Source: Tatlockia sp.
GTDB lineage: Bacteria; Pseudomonadota; Gammaproteobacteria; Legionellales; Legionellaceae
Assembly (NCBI GenBank): GCA_013697955.1
Contig: JACCVV010000063.1
Coordinates: 99,020 to 163,019, forward strand
Direction: 5' to 3'
DNA length: 64,000 bases
The position numbers were made by a program, and so were the translations under genes. Below are positions 44,681 through 53,713 of this stretch, in pieces. Under the pieces are notes generated by a model, which saw only the letters and a program-made list of their open reading frames with translations, was not told the DNA's origin and did no database searches. Every line of letters starts with the position of its first letter. Within the stretch, counting starts at the first letter, position 1.

Positions 44681-45955
44681 TTAACTGTTTCGAGCTGAGA
44701 ATAATCGCGCCTTTTGTGCCTGGGATAATTTTATTTTCAAATGCCATCCACCTTCTTCATTCGGTTTTTCGCTAATTACAGCCTCTAATTGATAAAGTTT
44801 GGCGCGCAATTTGGCTTCAGAGGGGGAAAGCTGGACTTCTTCTTCAATAATTGATCCGGATAATTTGATTGCAATCGCATCTCTTAATAGATTAATGCCA
44901 GCGCCTGTTTTAGCCGATAACCAGACCTTGCAGCTTTCTTCATGTTGATCAATTTTTGGCTCCCAGAATTCCTGCTGATCAATTTTATTGAAAACTTGAA
45001 TGATTGGTATCTCAGTTACGCCAATTTCCGCCAAGACTTTTTGAACTTCGAAAATCGTTTCACGCCAGGAGGGATCGGAAATATCAATAACATGCACTAA
45101 TAAATCGGCTTCTTCCGTTTCCTCAAGCGTTGCGCTAAAAGCTTCAACCAAATGGTGGGGTAAATCACGGATAAAACCGACAGTATCGGTGAGAATTACA
45201 GAACCTGAACCGGGCAGATCCAATCTTCGCATCGTCGGGTCAAGGGTTGCAAACAATTTATCGGCCACGTAACTGTGTTCACCAGTTAGCCTATTAAATA
45301 AGGTAGATTTACCGGCATTGGTATAGCCAACCAGAGAAATGGTAGGCATTTCTGCTTTTTGTCTAGCTCGCCGGTTTTCCAAACGACTACGACGCACTTT
45401 TGCCAGTCGTTTATTGATGTATTTAATACGCTCTCTGAGCAAACGACGGTCTGTTTCTAATTGTGTTTCTCCTGGGCCGCGTAATCCAATTCCACCCTTT
45501 TGTCGCTCCAAATGGGTCCAGCCGCGAATTAGGCGGGTTGAAATATGTTGTAATTGGGCTAATTCGACCTGAAGTTTACCTTCAAAGGTGCGTGCGCGTT
45601 GTGCGAAAATATCCAAAATCAAGCCTGAGCGGTCCACTACCCTGCATTGGAACAATCGTTCGAGATTCCGCTCTTGTGAGGGCGAAAGCTCATGATTTAC
45701 AAGAACCAGTTCAGCCTCATAGGCTAAAACCAGTTCCTGAATTTCTTGTGCTTTTCCAAGTCCCACATAATATTTTGCCTCAGGGTTAGCGCGTGCACCA
45801 AGAACACAGGTCATTATCTCTGCCTGAGCAGATAAAGCCAGTTCCTCAAACTCTGCCAATGCCTTTTCAGCATCAACTCCAGGAAGCGCTAATTGGACCA
45901 GAATGGCTCGCTCACCACCTTTCGGACGTTCAAACAAAGTATATTCCCTGACCAA
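44681..45955 (-). CDS. hflX: GTPase HflX
   Basis: Ribosome-splitting GTPase acting under heat stress. The N-terminal HflX domain (YVGLGKAQEIQELV, VVDRSGLILDIFAQRA, GPGETQLETDRR) is followed by the G domain with GYTNAGKSTLFN, DTVGFIRDLP and NKID. At 424 residues it is standard. It lies 8 bases after hfq, the conserved hfq-hflX operon. It is convergent with the thioredoxin gene with 14 bases between stops. Confidence 0.97.
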   Translation of the reverse strand: MVREYTLFERPKGGERAILVQLALPGVDAEKALAEFEELALSAQAEIMTCVLGARANPEAKYYVGLGKAQEIQELVLAYEAELVLVNHELSPSQERNLERLFQCRVVDRSGLILDIFAQRARTFEGKLQVELAQLQHISTRLIRGWTHLERQKGGIGLRGPGETQLETDRRLLRERIKYINKRLAKVRRSRLENRRARQKAEMPTISLVGYTNAGKSTLFNRLTGEHSYVADKLFATLDPTMRRLDLPGSGSVILTDTVGFIRDLPHHLVEAFSATLEETEEADLLVHVIDISDPSWRETIFEVQKVLAEIGVTEIPIIQVFNKIDQQEFWEPKIDQHEESCKVWLSAKTGAGINLLRDAIAIKLSGSIIEEEVQLSPSEAKLRAKLYQLEAVISEKPNEEGGWHLKIKLSQAQKARLFSARNS

Positions 45956-45963
45956 GAAAACCG

Positions 45964-46215
45964 TTAGTCTGCCATAGATCCATCATCCTCACCAGCATCA
46001 ACAGGAAGTTGGACGGCTCGGGTCGGGACCACTGTTGATATAGCATGTTTGTATACCATTTGAGTGACAGAGTTTTTTAGCATAAGTACGTATTGATCAA
46101 AGGAATCAATCACGCCGTGTAATTTAATTCCATTAACCAGGAATACAGAGACTGGAATCTTTTCCTTACGTAATTCATTAAGGAAAGGGTCTTGTAAGAG
46201 ATGTAATTTACTCAT
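45964..46215 (-). CDS. hfq: RNA chaperone Hfq
   Basis: An Sm-like hexameric RNA-binding protein, 83 residues, that pairs small RNAs with mRNAs. Gln8, Phe41-region FDQYVLML and the Sm2 motif VYKHAIS (Tyr55, Lys56, His57) are conserved. The C-terminal tail is short and acidic ([10 protein letters not shown]), shorter than in E. coli. TAAGGAG precedes the ATG. Its neighbour hflX is downstream. Confidence 0.98.
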   Translation of the reverse strand: MSKLHLLQDPFLNELRKEKIPVSVFLVNGIKLHGVIDSFDQYVLMLKNSVTQMVYKHAISTVVPTRAVQLPVDAGEDDGSMAD

Positions 46216-46411
46216 TGCTTACTCCTTATAATTATTTTTTTTTAGCAAGCACTTCTACTCTAGTAATCGTCTTGAAAGGTCAAAACTTTATGCTTTAAGT
46301 AAATATTTTTTTTAGTTTGTTTATTTATTGGGCTTTGCTGACTTATTTATAGACGAAAAATTCACACCATGTTACTATATTGAGCATAATTGCGGATTTA
46401 TTGGGCTTCTG

Positions 46412-47059
46412 ATGTTAAAAAATATTGCCATTTTTATATTGTCCCTGTTATTAAGTCCCCTTACAGCTATAGCCAGCGCGATCTTAATCGTTCTTGTATT
46501 AGCGGTTTTTGCTTTGGTTTCACCTTACGCGGCGCTCGGTAGTGCTCTTTATTTGGCCGGCATTTTAAGTGAGAAACTAATTGGTTGGATTTATAGGGAT
46601 GAGTTAGCAAATACCACAGTAAATCAGAATTCCAGAGTTACTGTTTCGACTATCTTCCAAGGCTTATTTATTTTACTTGCTTATATTCCTTCGGCAATTG
46701 GAATTGCTCTTGCAACTTTGGTCATTGCTCCTTTAGCTTTTTTTTCCCTTACTGCCGTATCAGCCTTTATAGCTAGTCAATTTCTTGTTGACAAGATTGG
46801 GGAATCGTCGGTGCCGGAATATACGCTTATTCCTGAGCGTGATTTAGCTCATGAAGAAGAGGTGGAATCATTAAATATGGAGGAAGTATCCAGTAGTACT
46901 ACCTGGCAAATAAAAAGGCCTCCTGGTTTCCTAGATTTGTCTGTCTATTCAAAGACCTTTCCTTTTTTTAAGCCTGAAGACATTCAAATAGACACTGTAA
47001 AAGAGCATTTATCGGATTCTGAGGATTCAAAGCCGGAACTTAATCCCTCGTTAAAATAA
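46412..47059 (+). CDS. small multi-pass membrane protein of unknown function
   Basis: A 215-residue protein with three or four hydrophobic segments in the first 130 residues (LKNIAIFILSLLLSPLTAIASAILIVLVLAVFALVSPYAA type) and an acidic soluble tail of about 85 residues (VKEHLSDSEDSKPELNPSLK). No family recognised. The ATG at 46412 is preferred over a TTG at 46328, because the region before it is not hydrophobic and lacks a ribosome site. It is divergent from hfq and immediately precedes the small RNA locus on the same strand. Confidence 0.68.
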   Translation: MLKNIAIFILSLLLSPLTAIASAILIVLVLAVFALVSPYAALGSALYLAGILSEKLIGWIYRDELANTTVNQNSRVTVSTIFQGLFILLAYIPSAIGIALATLVIAPLAFFSLTAVSAFIASQFLVDKIGESSVPEYTLIPERDLAHEEEVESLNMEEVSSSTTWQIKRPPGFLDLSVYSKTFPFFKPEDIQIDTVKEHLSDSEDSKPELNPSLK

Positions 47060-47111
47060 TTGTTCACTCCCCTTAACTAATTGTCTTTTTTAGAGACAAT
47101 ACCGACAATTA

Positions 47112-47129
47112 TTTGAGATATATCTTACA
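47112..47129 (+). promoter_or_regulatory. LetA/GacA-type binding palindrome
   Basis: TTTGAGATATATCTTACA matches 15 of 18 bases of the E. coli UvrY/GacA site (TGTGAGAGATCTCTTACA). At 47114-47127 it fits the Legionella LetA site TNAGAAATTTCTNA at 12 of 14 positions. The core AGATATATCT is a perfect palindrome. It is centred about 65 bases upstream of the predicted start of the adjacent GGA-rich RNA, as expected for an activator site. Confidence 0.7.
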
Positions 47130-47150
47130 AAGTGCTCATCTGATCCCATT

Positions 47151-47178
47151 ATGACATCCCCAGCAGAACGACTATACT
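47151..47178 (+). promoter_or_regulatory. promoter of the candidate Rsm-type RNA
   Basis: ATGACA (47151-47156, 5 of 6 to TTGACA) and TATACT (47173-47178, 5 of 6 to TATAAT) are separated by 16 bases. Transcription would begin near 47186. It is flanked upstream by the LetA-type palindrome. Confidence 0.6.
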
Positions 47179-47185
47179 GAGCTTC

Positions 47186-47290
47186 ATAAGGGACTGACAC
47201 GGATTGTCTGACAGGATGTCGAATTTAAGGGACCAGCACAATGGACGTGCTTCGCCGCAAGGATGCGGCCTCTACTCAAGATAAATGGAA
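47186..47290 (+). ncRNA. candidate CsrA-sequestering small RNA (RsmY/RsmZ type)
   Basis: A noncoding segment with seven GGA motifs in 105 bases. Three sit in the loops of clean stems: GACA-GGA-TGTC at 47210-47220, AGCAC-AATGGAC-GTGCT at 47235-47251 and GCCGC-AAGGAT-GCGGC at 47254-47269. ACAGGATGT is an exact core of the CsrA-binding consensus. The remaining GGAs (47191, 47201, 47230, 47287) are single-stranded or linker. These are the defining features of Csr/Rsm RNAs, which titrate CsrA. Promoter and LetA-type site are in place. The 3' end is not resolved: a GAGGA/TCCTC stem (47329-47352) and a T run at 47372-47380 lie downstream. Confidence 0.72.
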
Positions 47291-47379
47291 ACCGTCTAAA
47301 TAGATCACCAAATTGATTAATCAATATTGAGGAAAGACAAAGCGCTATCCTCTTACTAATAATAAATCCCATTTTTTTT

Positions 47380-47907
47380 TCAAGGCTTAATCACAGGGTC
47401 GTTATCCATTGGCGCTGGAACCCCTTCAATTTGCTGTTTTAAATCTTGTAAATGCCCTGCCATAAAGAAAAGTTCAGCAACTAGAAACATCGGTGCAATC
47501 AAGGCTTGCCATAAATTATCAACAAGTGCAGGCCGTTTTCCTTCGATGAAGTGGCCTATTAGTAGTAACGCCCAGCCGAGTATAAAAGTAATAACAAAAG
47601 TCCATACTGATTGGCTGTCAGGCCCATAACGGCTAACAAGATGTGCAAGCCCAAGTAAAATAGCGAAGATAACCGTAAGCGCCAGAGCTAAACGCCAGTT
47701 TAGAAAAAAGTAGTAGGCAAGCAAGGCAACAGTTGCTATTGCGGCGAGTGTAATATTAAACACACCGGGAACTACCAGATGGAAGAAACTAAAAAAAACC
47801 ATAAGAGAGAATATGATTAAGGGCACGCCAGCAAAATGAGTGTAACGAGTTATTGGATTTTGATGGTAGGCGGCATAGATTCGTGCTTGATCAATAAAGG
47901 AATTCAT
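47380..47907 (-). CDS. Mpo1-like (DUF962) membrane protein
   Basis: A 175-residue membrane protein of the DUF962/Mpo1 family. The start MNSFIDQARIYAAYHQNP, then THFAGVPLIIFS, includes the family histidines, and GHFIEGKRPALVDN is the second conserved histidine block. There are four hydrophobic segments. The yeast member is an iron-dependent dioxygenase for 2-hydroxy fatty acids; the bacterial role is uncertain. The ATG at 47907 has AGGA at good spacing; the frame to 47964 is longer but lacks one. Confidence 0.88.
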   Translation of the reverse strand: MNSFIDQARIYAAYHQNPITRYTHFAGVPLIIFSLMVFFSFFHLVVPGVFNITLAAIATVALLAYYFFLNWRLALALTVIFAILLGLAHLVSRYGPDSQSVWTFVITFILGWALLLIGHFIEGKRPALVDNLWQALIAPMFLVAELFFMAGHLQDLKQQIEGVPAPMDNDPVIKP

Positions 47908-48034
47908 TTTGGCTATCCTAAACAGGTGTAAATAAAAAGTATCATCTCTTTTTAACGCTGGCAATCCCTAAATTGTTTAAAGAAAAACCATTTAAATATC
48001 TAGTAAATTAAAAAGCTAAGGGTCTAATTCTTTT

Positions 48035-48352
48035 TTAATAATCAACTGTGAAAAAATTAGGATTATAGCTATAGCAATACCAAAGAAATTTCTTTTCATT
48101 TCTGACTATATTAATACGTAACATATCTAGTGATTTGAGGTGTGGTTGGACCGCAATAAAGCAAACACGATTATCACCGCTAATATTTACAAAGTGATAG
48201 TTATTAAACGGGGAATAAGTACTGGGGAAGCTATAATAATTTGCATGGGGGATTAAAATAACAGGTTTTCCAGTAAGAAGGATTTTGGCGGCAAAACTGT
48301 CAAAATTTAAAAAAATGAAAACAAGAAAAACTAACCTGCTGGCGACGTTCAT
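48035..48352 (-). CDS. small secreted hypothetical protein
   Basis: A 105-residue protein with a clear signal peptide (RLVFLVFIFLNFDSFAAK, cleavage near residue 22) and a tyrosine-, phenylalanine- and asparagine-rich mature part with two cysteines. No family recognised. A possible ribosome site (GGAGGATTTACCCG read before the ATG) supports translation. It is monocistronic between the Mpo1-like gene and tag. Confidence 0.6.
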   Translation of the reverse strand: MNVASRLVFLVFIFLNFDSFAAKILLTGKPVILIPHANYYSFPSTYSPFNNYHFVNISGDNRVCFIAVQPHLKSLDMLRINIVRNEKKFLWYCYSYNPNFFTVDY

Positions 48353-48399
48353 CGGGTAAATCCTCCCTGATTTATAGTTCTGTAAAGTATAGTCTTTCT

Positions 48400-48957
48400 T
48401 CAGATTAATTCTTTATAACGAAAACAGCTTTGGAGATGATCATTTACCATCCCTACCGATTGCATAAAAGCATAGCAAGTTGTGGGGCCCATAAAAACAA
48501 AGCCATCCTTCTTTAAATGCTTAGCCATGGCAGTTGATTCTTCGGTGATTGGAGGTATTTCTGCCAATGATTGTCTCTTATTTTGCGCAACCTTTCCCTC
48601 AGTGAACTGCCAAAAATAATCCAAAACATCTTGCTTGTCAGCGATTTTTAAAAAGCTGCGGGCATTAGTTTTCAACGATTTGAGTTTAAGGCGGTTACGT
48701 ATTATCAATTCGTTAGTTAGAAGTCGTTCAAAATCCTTGTCAGTTAAGGCGGCAAGTTTTTCCGGGGAAAAATGATAAAAAGCATCACGCATTGCTTCTC
48801 GCTTTTTCAAAATGGTAAACCAGCTTAAACCTGCTTGCATGCTTTCCAGAATAATCATTTCAAAGAGTTTTTCGCGATTTTTAACCGGAACTCCCCATTC
48901 ATTATCATGATAGGCAATATAAAGGGGATCTTTAAGGCACCAGCTGCAGCGTTCCAT
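48400..48957 (-). CDS. tag: DNA-3-methyladenine glycosylase I
   Basis: Base-excision enzyme that removes 3-methyladenine. The zinc ligands Cys4, His17, His174 and Cys178 are present, and the catalytic Glu38 lies in ESMQAGLSWFTILKKR. The helix-hairpin-helix core is intact. At 185 residues the length equals the E. coli protein. Confidence 0.97.
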   Translation of the reverse strand: MERCSWCLKDPLYIAYHDNEWGVPVKNREKLFEMIILESMQAGLSWFTILKKREAMRDAFYHFSPEKLAALTDKDFERLLTNELIIRNRLKLKSLKTNARSFLKIADKQDVLDYFWQFTEGKVAQNKRQSLAEIPPITEESTAMAKHLKKDGFVFMGPTTCYAFMQSVGMVNDHLQSCFRYKELI

Positions 48958-49033
48958 AGTTCTCCAAAAAGGGTGATCTCTCTAAGCGATTAATGCTAAA
49001 GTTTCTAAAAGGACATTTCGAGACGATGCTAGC

Positions 49034-50407
49034 ATGGACTTGTTACGTAAAAAAGCGATTAATAATGGTGGTAAAACCGACTCTAATCTAGCTCAATGTT
49101 TATCTGCTTTTGATCTGGTTTTATTAGGAGTGGGCGCTATTATCGGGGCAGGGATTTTTGTATTAACCGGAATAGTCGCTGCAACTGGGGCGGGGCCCGC
49201 TATAATTATTTCTTATATTATTGCCGGTTTTGCTTGTGCATTTGCCGCTCTTTCCTACGCTGAGCTTGCATCATCAATTGGCGGCTGCGGTTCTGCCTAT
49301 GGATATGCCTATGCAGGCTTTGGGGAGCTTGTTGCCTGGATAGTGGGCTGGGATTTATTGCTTGAATATTCGATTTCGGTATCTGCTGTTTCGGTTGGCT
49401 GGTCCGGTTATTTTAATGATTTTTTAACCTCTGTTAAAATTAATTTGCCTGCAAGCTTACATCACGGCTTTGGTGAAGGTGGGTATTTTAACCTCTCTGC
49501 TTTTATGATTGTTATATTTTTAGCCCTGCTTTTAATCTGCGGAGTAAAATCAAGCTCCCGAGTCAATAACGTGATGGTCATGGTAAAACTGACAGTGATT
49601 CTTCTCTTTATTGCCATAGCTTCCACAGAAGTAAGGCCAGAATACTGGTCCCCTTTCATGCCCTTTGGCTGGAATGGTGTAATTGAAGGGGCTTCTTTAA
49701 TTTTTTTCGCCTATATCGGTTTTGATGCGGTTTCTACTGCTGCAGAAGAAGCAGTAAATCCGCAGCGGGACGTCCCCTTTGGAATTATTGGCTCTTTGCT
49801 GATTTGTACTGTTTTATACATTATTGTTGCAGGCTTGCTGACGGGTATTACTCCTTATCACACCCTAAATGTCTCTTCACCGATCAGCCGAGTTTTGCTC
49901 AATTTAGGTTACAAATTTGCTGCTGCAATGGTTGGAGTTGGCGCAATAGCCGGTTTAACAACAGTAATGCTAGTGCTTTTTTACGGACTTAGTCGAATCT
50001 TTCTTGCAATGGCTCGAGATGGCTTGCTCCCTCGTTATTTTGCAAACACCAATAATGCTTCGAAGACGCCGGTCCGCATCATCCTGGTTTGTGGAGTCGT
50101 CATGGCCTTTCTTTCTGCATTAATGCCTATGCATGAATTAGCTGAGCTTGTTAACGTGGGCACTTTATTTGCCTTCATCATTGTCTGTATAGGAGTCATC
50201 ATCTTGCGCTTCACGCATCCTGATTTACCTCGGCCTTTTAAAACACCACTAATGCCAATCATTCCAGGTTTGGGGGCGCTAAGTTGTTCTTATCTGATGT
50301 TTCATCTGCCGGGTATTACCATGTTGCGTTTTTTAATTTGGATGGCAATAGGAATTGTAATTTATTTCTTGTATAGCCGTTTTAATAGTAAATTGAATAA
50401 AGCTTAG
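49034..50407 (+). CDS. APC family amino-acid permease
   Basis: A 457-residue secondary transporter with twelve predicted helices. The family motif GVGAIIGAGIFVLTG is in helix 1, and YAELASSIGGCGSAYGYAY and FFAYIGFDAVSTAAEEAVNPQRDVP follow. The last two motifs and the length point to the cationic amino-acid transporter branch (YfnA-like), but the substrate is not certain. Its stop codon overlaps the PiT stop on the other strand by 4 bases. Confidence 0.93.
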   Translation: MDLLRKKAINNGGKTDSNLAQCLSAFDLVLLGVGAIIGAGIFVLTGIVAATGAGPAIIISYIIAGFACAFAALSYAELASSIGGCGSAYGYAYAGFGELVAWIVGWDLLLEYSISVSAVSVGWSGYFNDFLTSVKINLPASLHHGFGEGGYFNLSAFMIVIFLALLLICGVKSSSRVNNVMVMVKLTVILLFIAIASTEVRPEYWSPFMPFGWNGVIEGASLIFFAYIGFDAVSTAAEEAVNPQRDVPFGIIGSLLICTVLYIIVAGLLTGITPYHTLNVSSPISRVLLNLGYKFAAAMVGVGAIAGLTTVMLVLFYGLSRIFLAMARDGLLPRYFANTNNASKTPVRIILVCGVVMAFLSALMPMHELAELVNVGTLFAFIIVCIGVIILRFTHPDLPRPFKTPLMPIIPGLGALSCSYLMFHLPGITMLRFLIWMAIGIVIYFLYSRFNSKLNKA

Positions 50408-51396
50408 CTCATAAAGCAGAGCATGATAGCTGCTGAAACTATACCAGCTGCTGGGATTGTAAGTAGCCATCCTAAGAAAATACGTTTTAAAACCCGCCAG
50501 TGGCGCGCTTTGAGGCCTTTTAGCATACCTACGCCGGCGATTGAGCCGGTGACGGTGTGGGTGGTAGATACCGGAATACCTTGTTCAGTCGCCAAAAAAA
50601 TCATGATAGCCGCGCCTGATTCAGCGGCACAGCCTCGCATGGAATTTAGCTCGGTAATTTTACTTCCTAAGGTATGAACTATCCGCCATCCACCGAATAA
50701 AGTTCCTAAGCTGATGACCAACTGGCAGGAAATCACTACCCAAAAAGGGATATAAAATGTATCGCCGAGCATGTTTGCTGAAAAGAGCAAAATAGCAATG
50801 ATTCCCATTGTTTTTTGTGCATCATTACCGCCATGAGTCAGACTTAGAAAGGCAGAGGATAATAGTTGAAAACCGTTAAACAATTTATTCAGTTTTTGTT
50901 CTGTATATTTTTTTAAAAGGAGGCCAAATAAAAAAGTTAATAAAAAACCAGCAAGAATAGCCACAGTCGGTGTTACTAAAATACCAATGGCAACTTTGAT
51001 AAAGCCAGCGGGTAAAAGCGCAGCAAAACCGCCTTTTACTAAGGCCGCGCCAGCGAGACCACCTATTAAGGCATGGGAAGAGCTAGATGGTAAGCCGTAG
51101 TACCAGGTAGCAAGGTTCCAGAAAATGGCTCCAATTAAAGCAGATAAAATCAGCTCGGCATCAACAATGTTGGTTTTTATTAAACCACTGCCGATAGTCT
51201 GTGCCACCATAAGATTAAAGACCATGAAGGCAATCAAATTAAAAAAGGCGGCCCATAAAACGGCTTGGCGCGGGGTTAAAACGCCGGTAGTAACAATAGT
51301 TGCAATTGAATTGGCGGCATCATGAAAACCATTAATAAAATCAAATGCAAAGGCAACGAAAATTACGAAGATAATAAATAAAGTGCCTGACCCCAT
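50404..51396 (-). CDS. PiT family inorganic phosphate transporter
   Basis: A 330-residue phosphate:cation symporter. Both family signatures are present: GFHDAANSIAT near residue 23 and HGGNDAQKTMG near 190, and the C-terminal GIPVSTTHTVTG follows. About ten membrane helices. The PhoU-like DUF47 partner often encoded beside PiT is absent from this neighbourhood. Confidence 0.95.
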   Translation of the reverse strand: MGSGTLFIIFVIFVAFAFDFINGFHDAANSIATIVTTGVLTPRQAVLWAAFFNLIAFMVFNLMVAQTIGSGLIKTNIVDAELILSALIGAIFWNLATWYYGLPSSSSHALIGGLAGAALVKGGFAALLPAGFIKVAIGILVTPTVAILAGFLLTFLFGLLLKKYTEQKLNKLFNGFQLLSSAFLSLTHGGNDAQKTMGIIAILLFSANMLGDTFYIPFWVVISCQLVISLGTLFGGWRIVHTLGSKITELNSMRGCAAESGAAIMIFLATEQGIPVSTTHTVTGSIAGVGMLKGLKARHWRVLKRIFLGWLLTIPAAGIVSAAIMLCFMS

Positions 51397-51494
51397 ATTT
51401 TTTCCTTAAAAGTCTTAGGTCTATTTATTTGTTTTGGCAATTCCCTAATTTAGCAAAAAGTTGGCAGTTTTGCGATCTAAACCGGTTTTCGATT

Positions 51495-52832
51495 TTATTT
51501 TCTTAGATCAAAATCTTTGTCTGCAGCACGAATTCTAACCTGTTTAATTTTAGCTCCCTTTATCCGCTCAACCGTTGCGTTAAATTGGGGGAAGTTAATT
51601 ATTGTACCTTCTTTGGGAACATAGCCCAACGTATGTAATATAAGGCCTGCGATGGTTGCGACCTCCTCTTCCTCTTCAATATCAAAGGATAACTCACGTT
51701 GCAGGGCGCGTTCGAGGGCATAAAGAGGGCAGTCGCCTTGAACTGTTATGCTGCCATCACTATGAGCAAGCCAGGCATCCTGGGTTTTATGAAATTCATC
51801 CTTAATTACACCCAGTACTAAATGCAGCAAATTATCCAATGTAACAAACCCGACAATTGCTCCCTGTCTGCCGTAAACCAGGGCAAAATGAGGCATTCCT
51901 TCCTGAAATTGCTTTAATAAAGACATTGCAGGAAGTCTTGAAGAAATTTTAGGAACGGGGCGAATTAATGGTGCTAATGATAATTCCGTATTTCCCTTTA
52001 TGTCATGAAGAAGTGGAAGTAAATCCTTCACATGTAAAATGCCGATTATTTGTCGTTTAGATTTGTCATAGACGGGATAGCGGCTAAAGCGGTAGCGATT
52101 CAAAATCTCAATCAAATTATCGCTTGAAATTGGATTGTGTAGCATAGCCATATCGTCATAAGAACGCATGATATCGCTGACATCAAGGTCGCCCAGTTCA
52201 AGCGTATGAGCGAGAATATTTGATTCCTGTGGGGTAATTTCGCCATGCAATTGACTGGAACGCAAAATCAGTTTGAGTTCTTCGCTGGAATGAAATTGCT
52301 CACCGGGTTTAATCACATCAAAACCCAGACATTTGAGAAGAAAGTTTGAGCAAGTGTTGAGCACCCAAATAACTGGATACATCAACCAATAAAAAAAATA
52401 CAAGGGTGCGGCAGTCCACAGCGATAATTGCTCGCTATTGCGAATCGCTAGCGATTTAGGCATTAATTCACCCACCACAATATGGAGAAAAGAGAGCAGG
52501 GAAAAAGCAAAAATAAAACTAATTAATTCCACGACCAAGGGATTATTCATTCCTAGGAAAAAGAAAAGAGGTTCTAGCAGTCGAGCAAAGGCTGGCTCAC
52601 CAATCCAGCCCAAGGCTAGGGATGCAAGAGTGATACCTAGTTGACATGCGGACAAATAGGCATCTAGTTTATGATGAACTTTCGCAAGAATTTGACCCAG
52701 TAAAGGATATTGCGTTTGGATAATGGCCACGCGAGTATGGCGTAATTTTACCATCGCGAATTCAGCTGCAACAAAAAAGGCATTTAATAACACAAGTGCC
52801 AGAGCTGCCAAAATAAAAAAGAAATTCTCCAT
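51495..52832 (-). CDS. CNNM/CBS-type hemolysin-family membrane protein
   Basis: A 445-residue protein with an N-terminal DUF21 (CNNM) domain of four helices (FFVAAEFAMVKLRHTRV near the start), paired CBS domains (about residues 210-340, including SRYPVYDKSKRQIIGILHVKDLL) and a C-terminal CorC/HlyC domain (VATIAGLILHTLGYVPKEG). The family is linked to magnesium or cobalt efflux rather than haemolysis. It starts two bases after the coq7 stop, suggesting an operon. Confidence 0.92.
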   Translation of the reverse strand: MENFFFILAALALVLLNAFFVAAEFAMVKLRHTRVAIIQTQYPLLGQILAKVHHKLDAYLSACQLGITLASLALGWIGEPAFARLLEPLFFFLGMNNPLVVELISFIFAFSLLSFLHIVVGELMPKSLAIRNSEQLSLWTAAPLYFFYWLMYPVIWVLNTCSNFLLKCLGFDVIKPGEQFHSSEELKLILRSSQLHGEITPQESNILAHTLELGDLDVSDIMRSYDDMAMLHNPISSDNLIEILNRYRFSRYPVYDKSKRQIIGILHVKDLLPLLHDIKGNTELSLAPLIRPVPKISSRLPAMSLLKQFQEGMPHFALVYGRQGAIVGFVTLDNLLHLVLGVIKDEFHKTQDAWLAHSDGSITVQGDCPLYALERALQRELSFDIEEEEEVATIAGLILHTLGYVPKEGTIINFPQFNATVERIKGAKIKQVRIRAADKDFDLRK

Positions 52833-52834
52833 TG

Positions 52835-53476
52835 TTAGATATGATAACTAGTGTGAGTCATCAATTTTGATACTCCTTGCATTAATTTTTTAATAAAAAA
52901 AGGAAGTTCTGCAGCTCCTGCTTCTTTAGCAACCACTGCATGATGAGACTCATCATCATACATTTGTTCTAATATTGCCTTTGATTTTTTGTCCTGAGGC
53001 GGTAATTTAATCAAATGTTTTTGCAAATGAGCGCTCACTTGTAGCTCAGTCTCAGCAACAAAGCCCAGGCTTAAGCGATCGCCTGCTAAACCTGCGAACG
53101 CGCCTAGGCAAAAGGAACCGAAATACCAGAAGGGATTTAACAAACTTGGCTGAGATCCCAATTCAAGCAGACGTTGTTCACACCAGGCCAAATGATCGAC
53201 TTCTTCAGAGGCGGCCTCATCCATTTGTTTTTTTATACGCTCAAGTTTGGCTGTTAGTCCCTGTCCTTGATAGAGCGCCTGAGCACAAACCTCCCCGGCG
53301 TGATTGACTCGCATTAGGCCGGCAACTTGTTTTCTTTCCTGTGAATTCATTGACTCTTCTTTAAAATTTTGGCTTGGCGAAGCTCTTAAGGAAGGGCGTT
53401 TGACAGGCGGAGCTAAGGTACGCAGCGCACTGTCTATTTCACAAATCAGAGTTTCTATTAGACCAAAATTGCGCAT
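52835..53476 (-). CDS. coq7: ubiquinone biosynthesis hydroxylase COQ7
   Basis: Di-iron demethoxyubiquinone hydroxylase. The ligand set is visible: Glu62 in NHAGEVCAQALYQGQ, the ExxH at Glu92-His95, Glu144 and the second ExxH at Glu176-His179 in YDDESHHAVVA. At 213 residues it resembles the bacterial COQ7 that replaces UbiF in many gammaproteobacteria. A 35-residue N-terminal extension precedes the conserved start. Followed closely by the CBS protein gene. Confidence 0.95.
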   Translation of the reverse strand: MRNFGLIETLICEIDSALRTLAPPVKRPSLRASPSQNFKEESMNSQERKQVAGLMRVNHAGEVCAQALYQGQGLTAKLERIKKQMDEAASEEVDHLAWCEQRLLELGSQPSLLNPFWYFGSFCLGAFAGLAGDRLSLGFVAETELQVSAHLQKHLIKLPPQDKKSKAILEQMYDDESHHAVVAKEAGAAELPFFIKKLMQGVSKLMTHTSYHI

Positions 53477-53713
53477 AGACTTTCACTATTGGAGAAAATA
53501 AATCTAATGTTAGCCTGATTAGGATTAACTTTGAAGTAATAGGAGATGCAAAACGGTTAAGGATAATAGAATTCAAAGGTTTTCTAATTTGATTATAAGG
53601 GCAAAAGAAATCAATTGATGCGAGCATTGGTATCATTATTTCCTTAAATTTACTTTAAATAGCAATTTTAAAAAGATAGTTTATGGTTTTAGAGAAATTC
53701 CTAAGTTATCAAC

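Noticed and set aside
47184..47372. 62-codon open frame on the minus strand across the small RNA
   Set aside because: It has no ribosome site and no family resemblance, and its frame is explained by the complement of the GGA hairpins.
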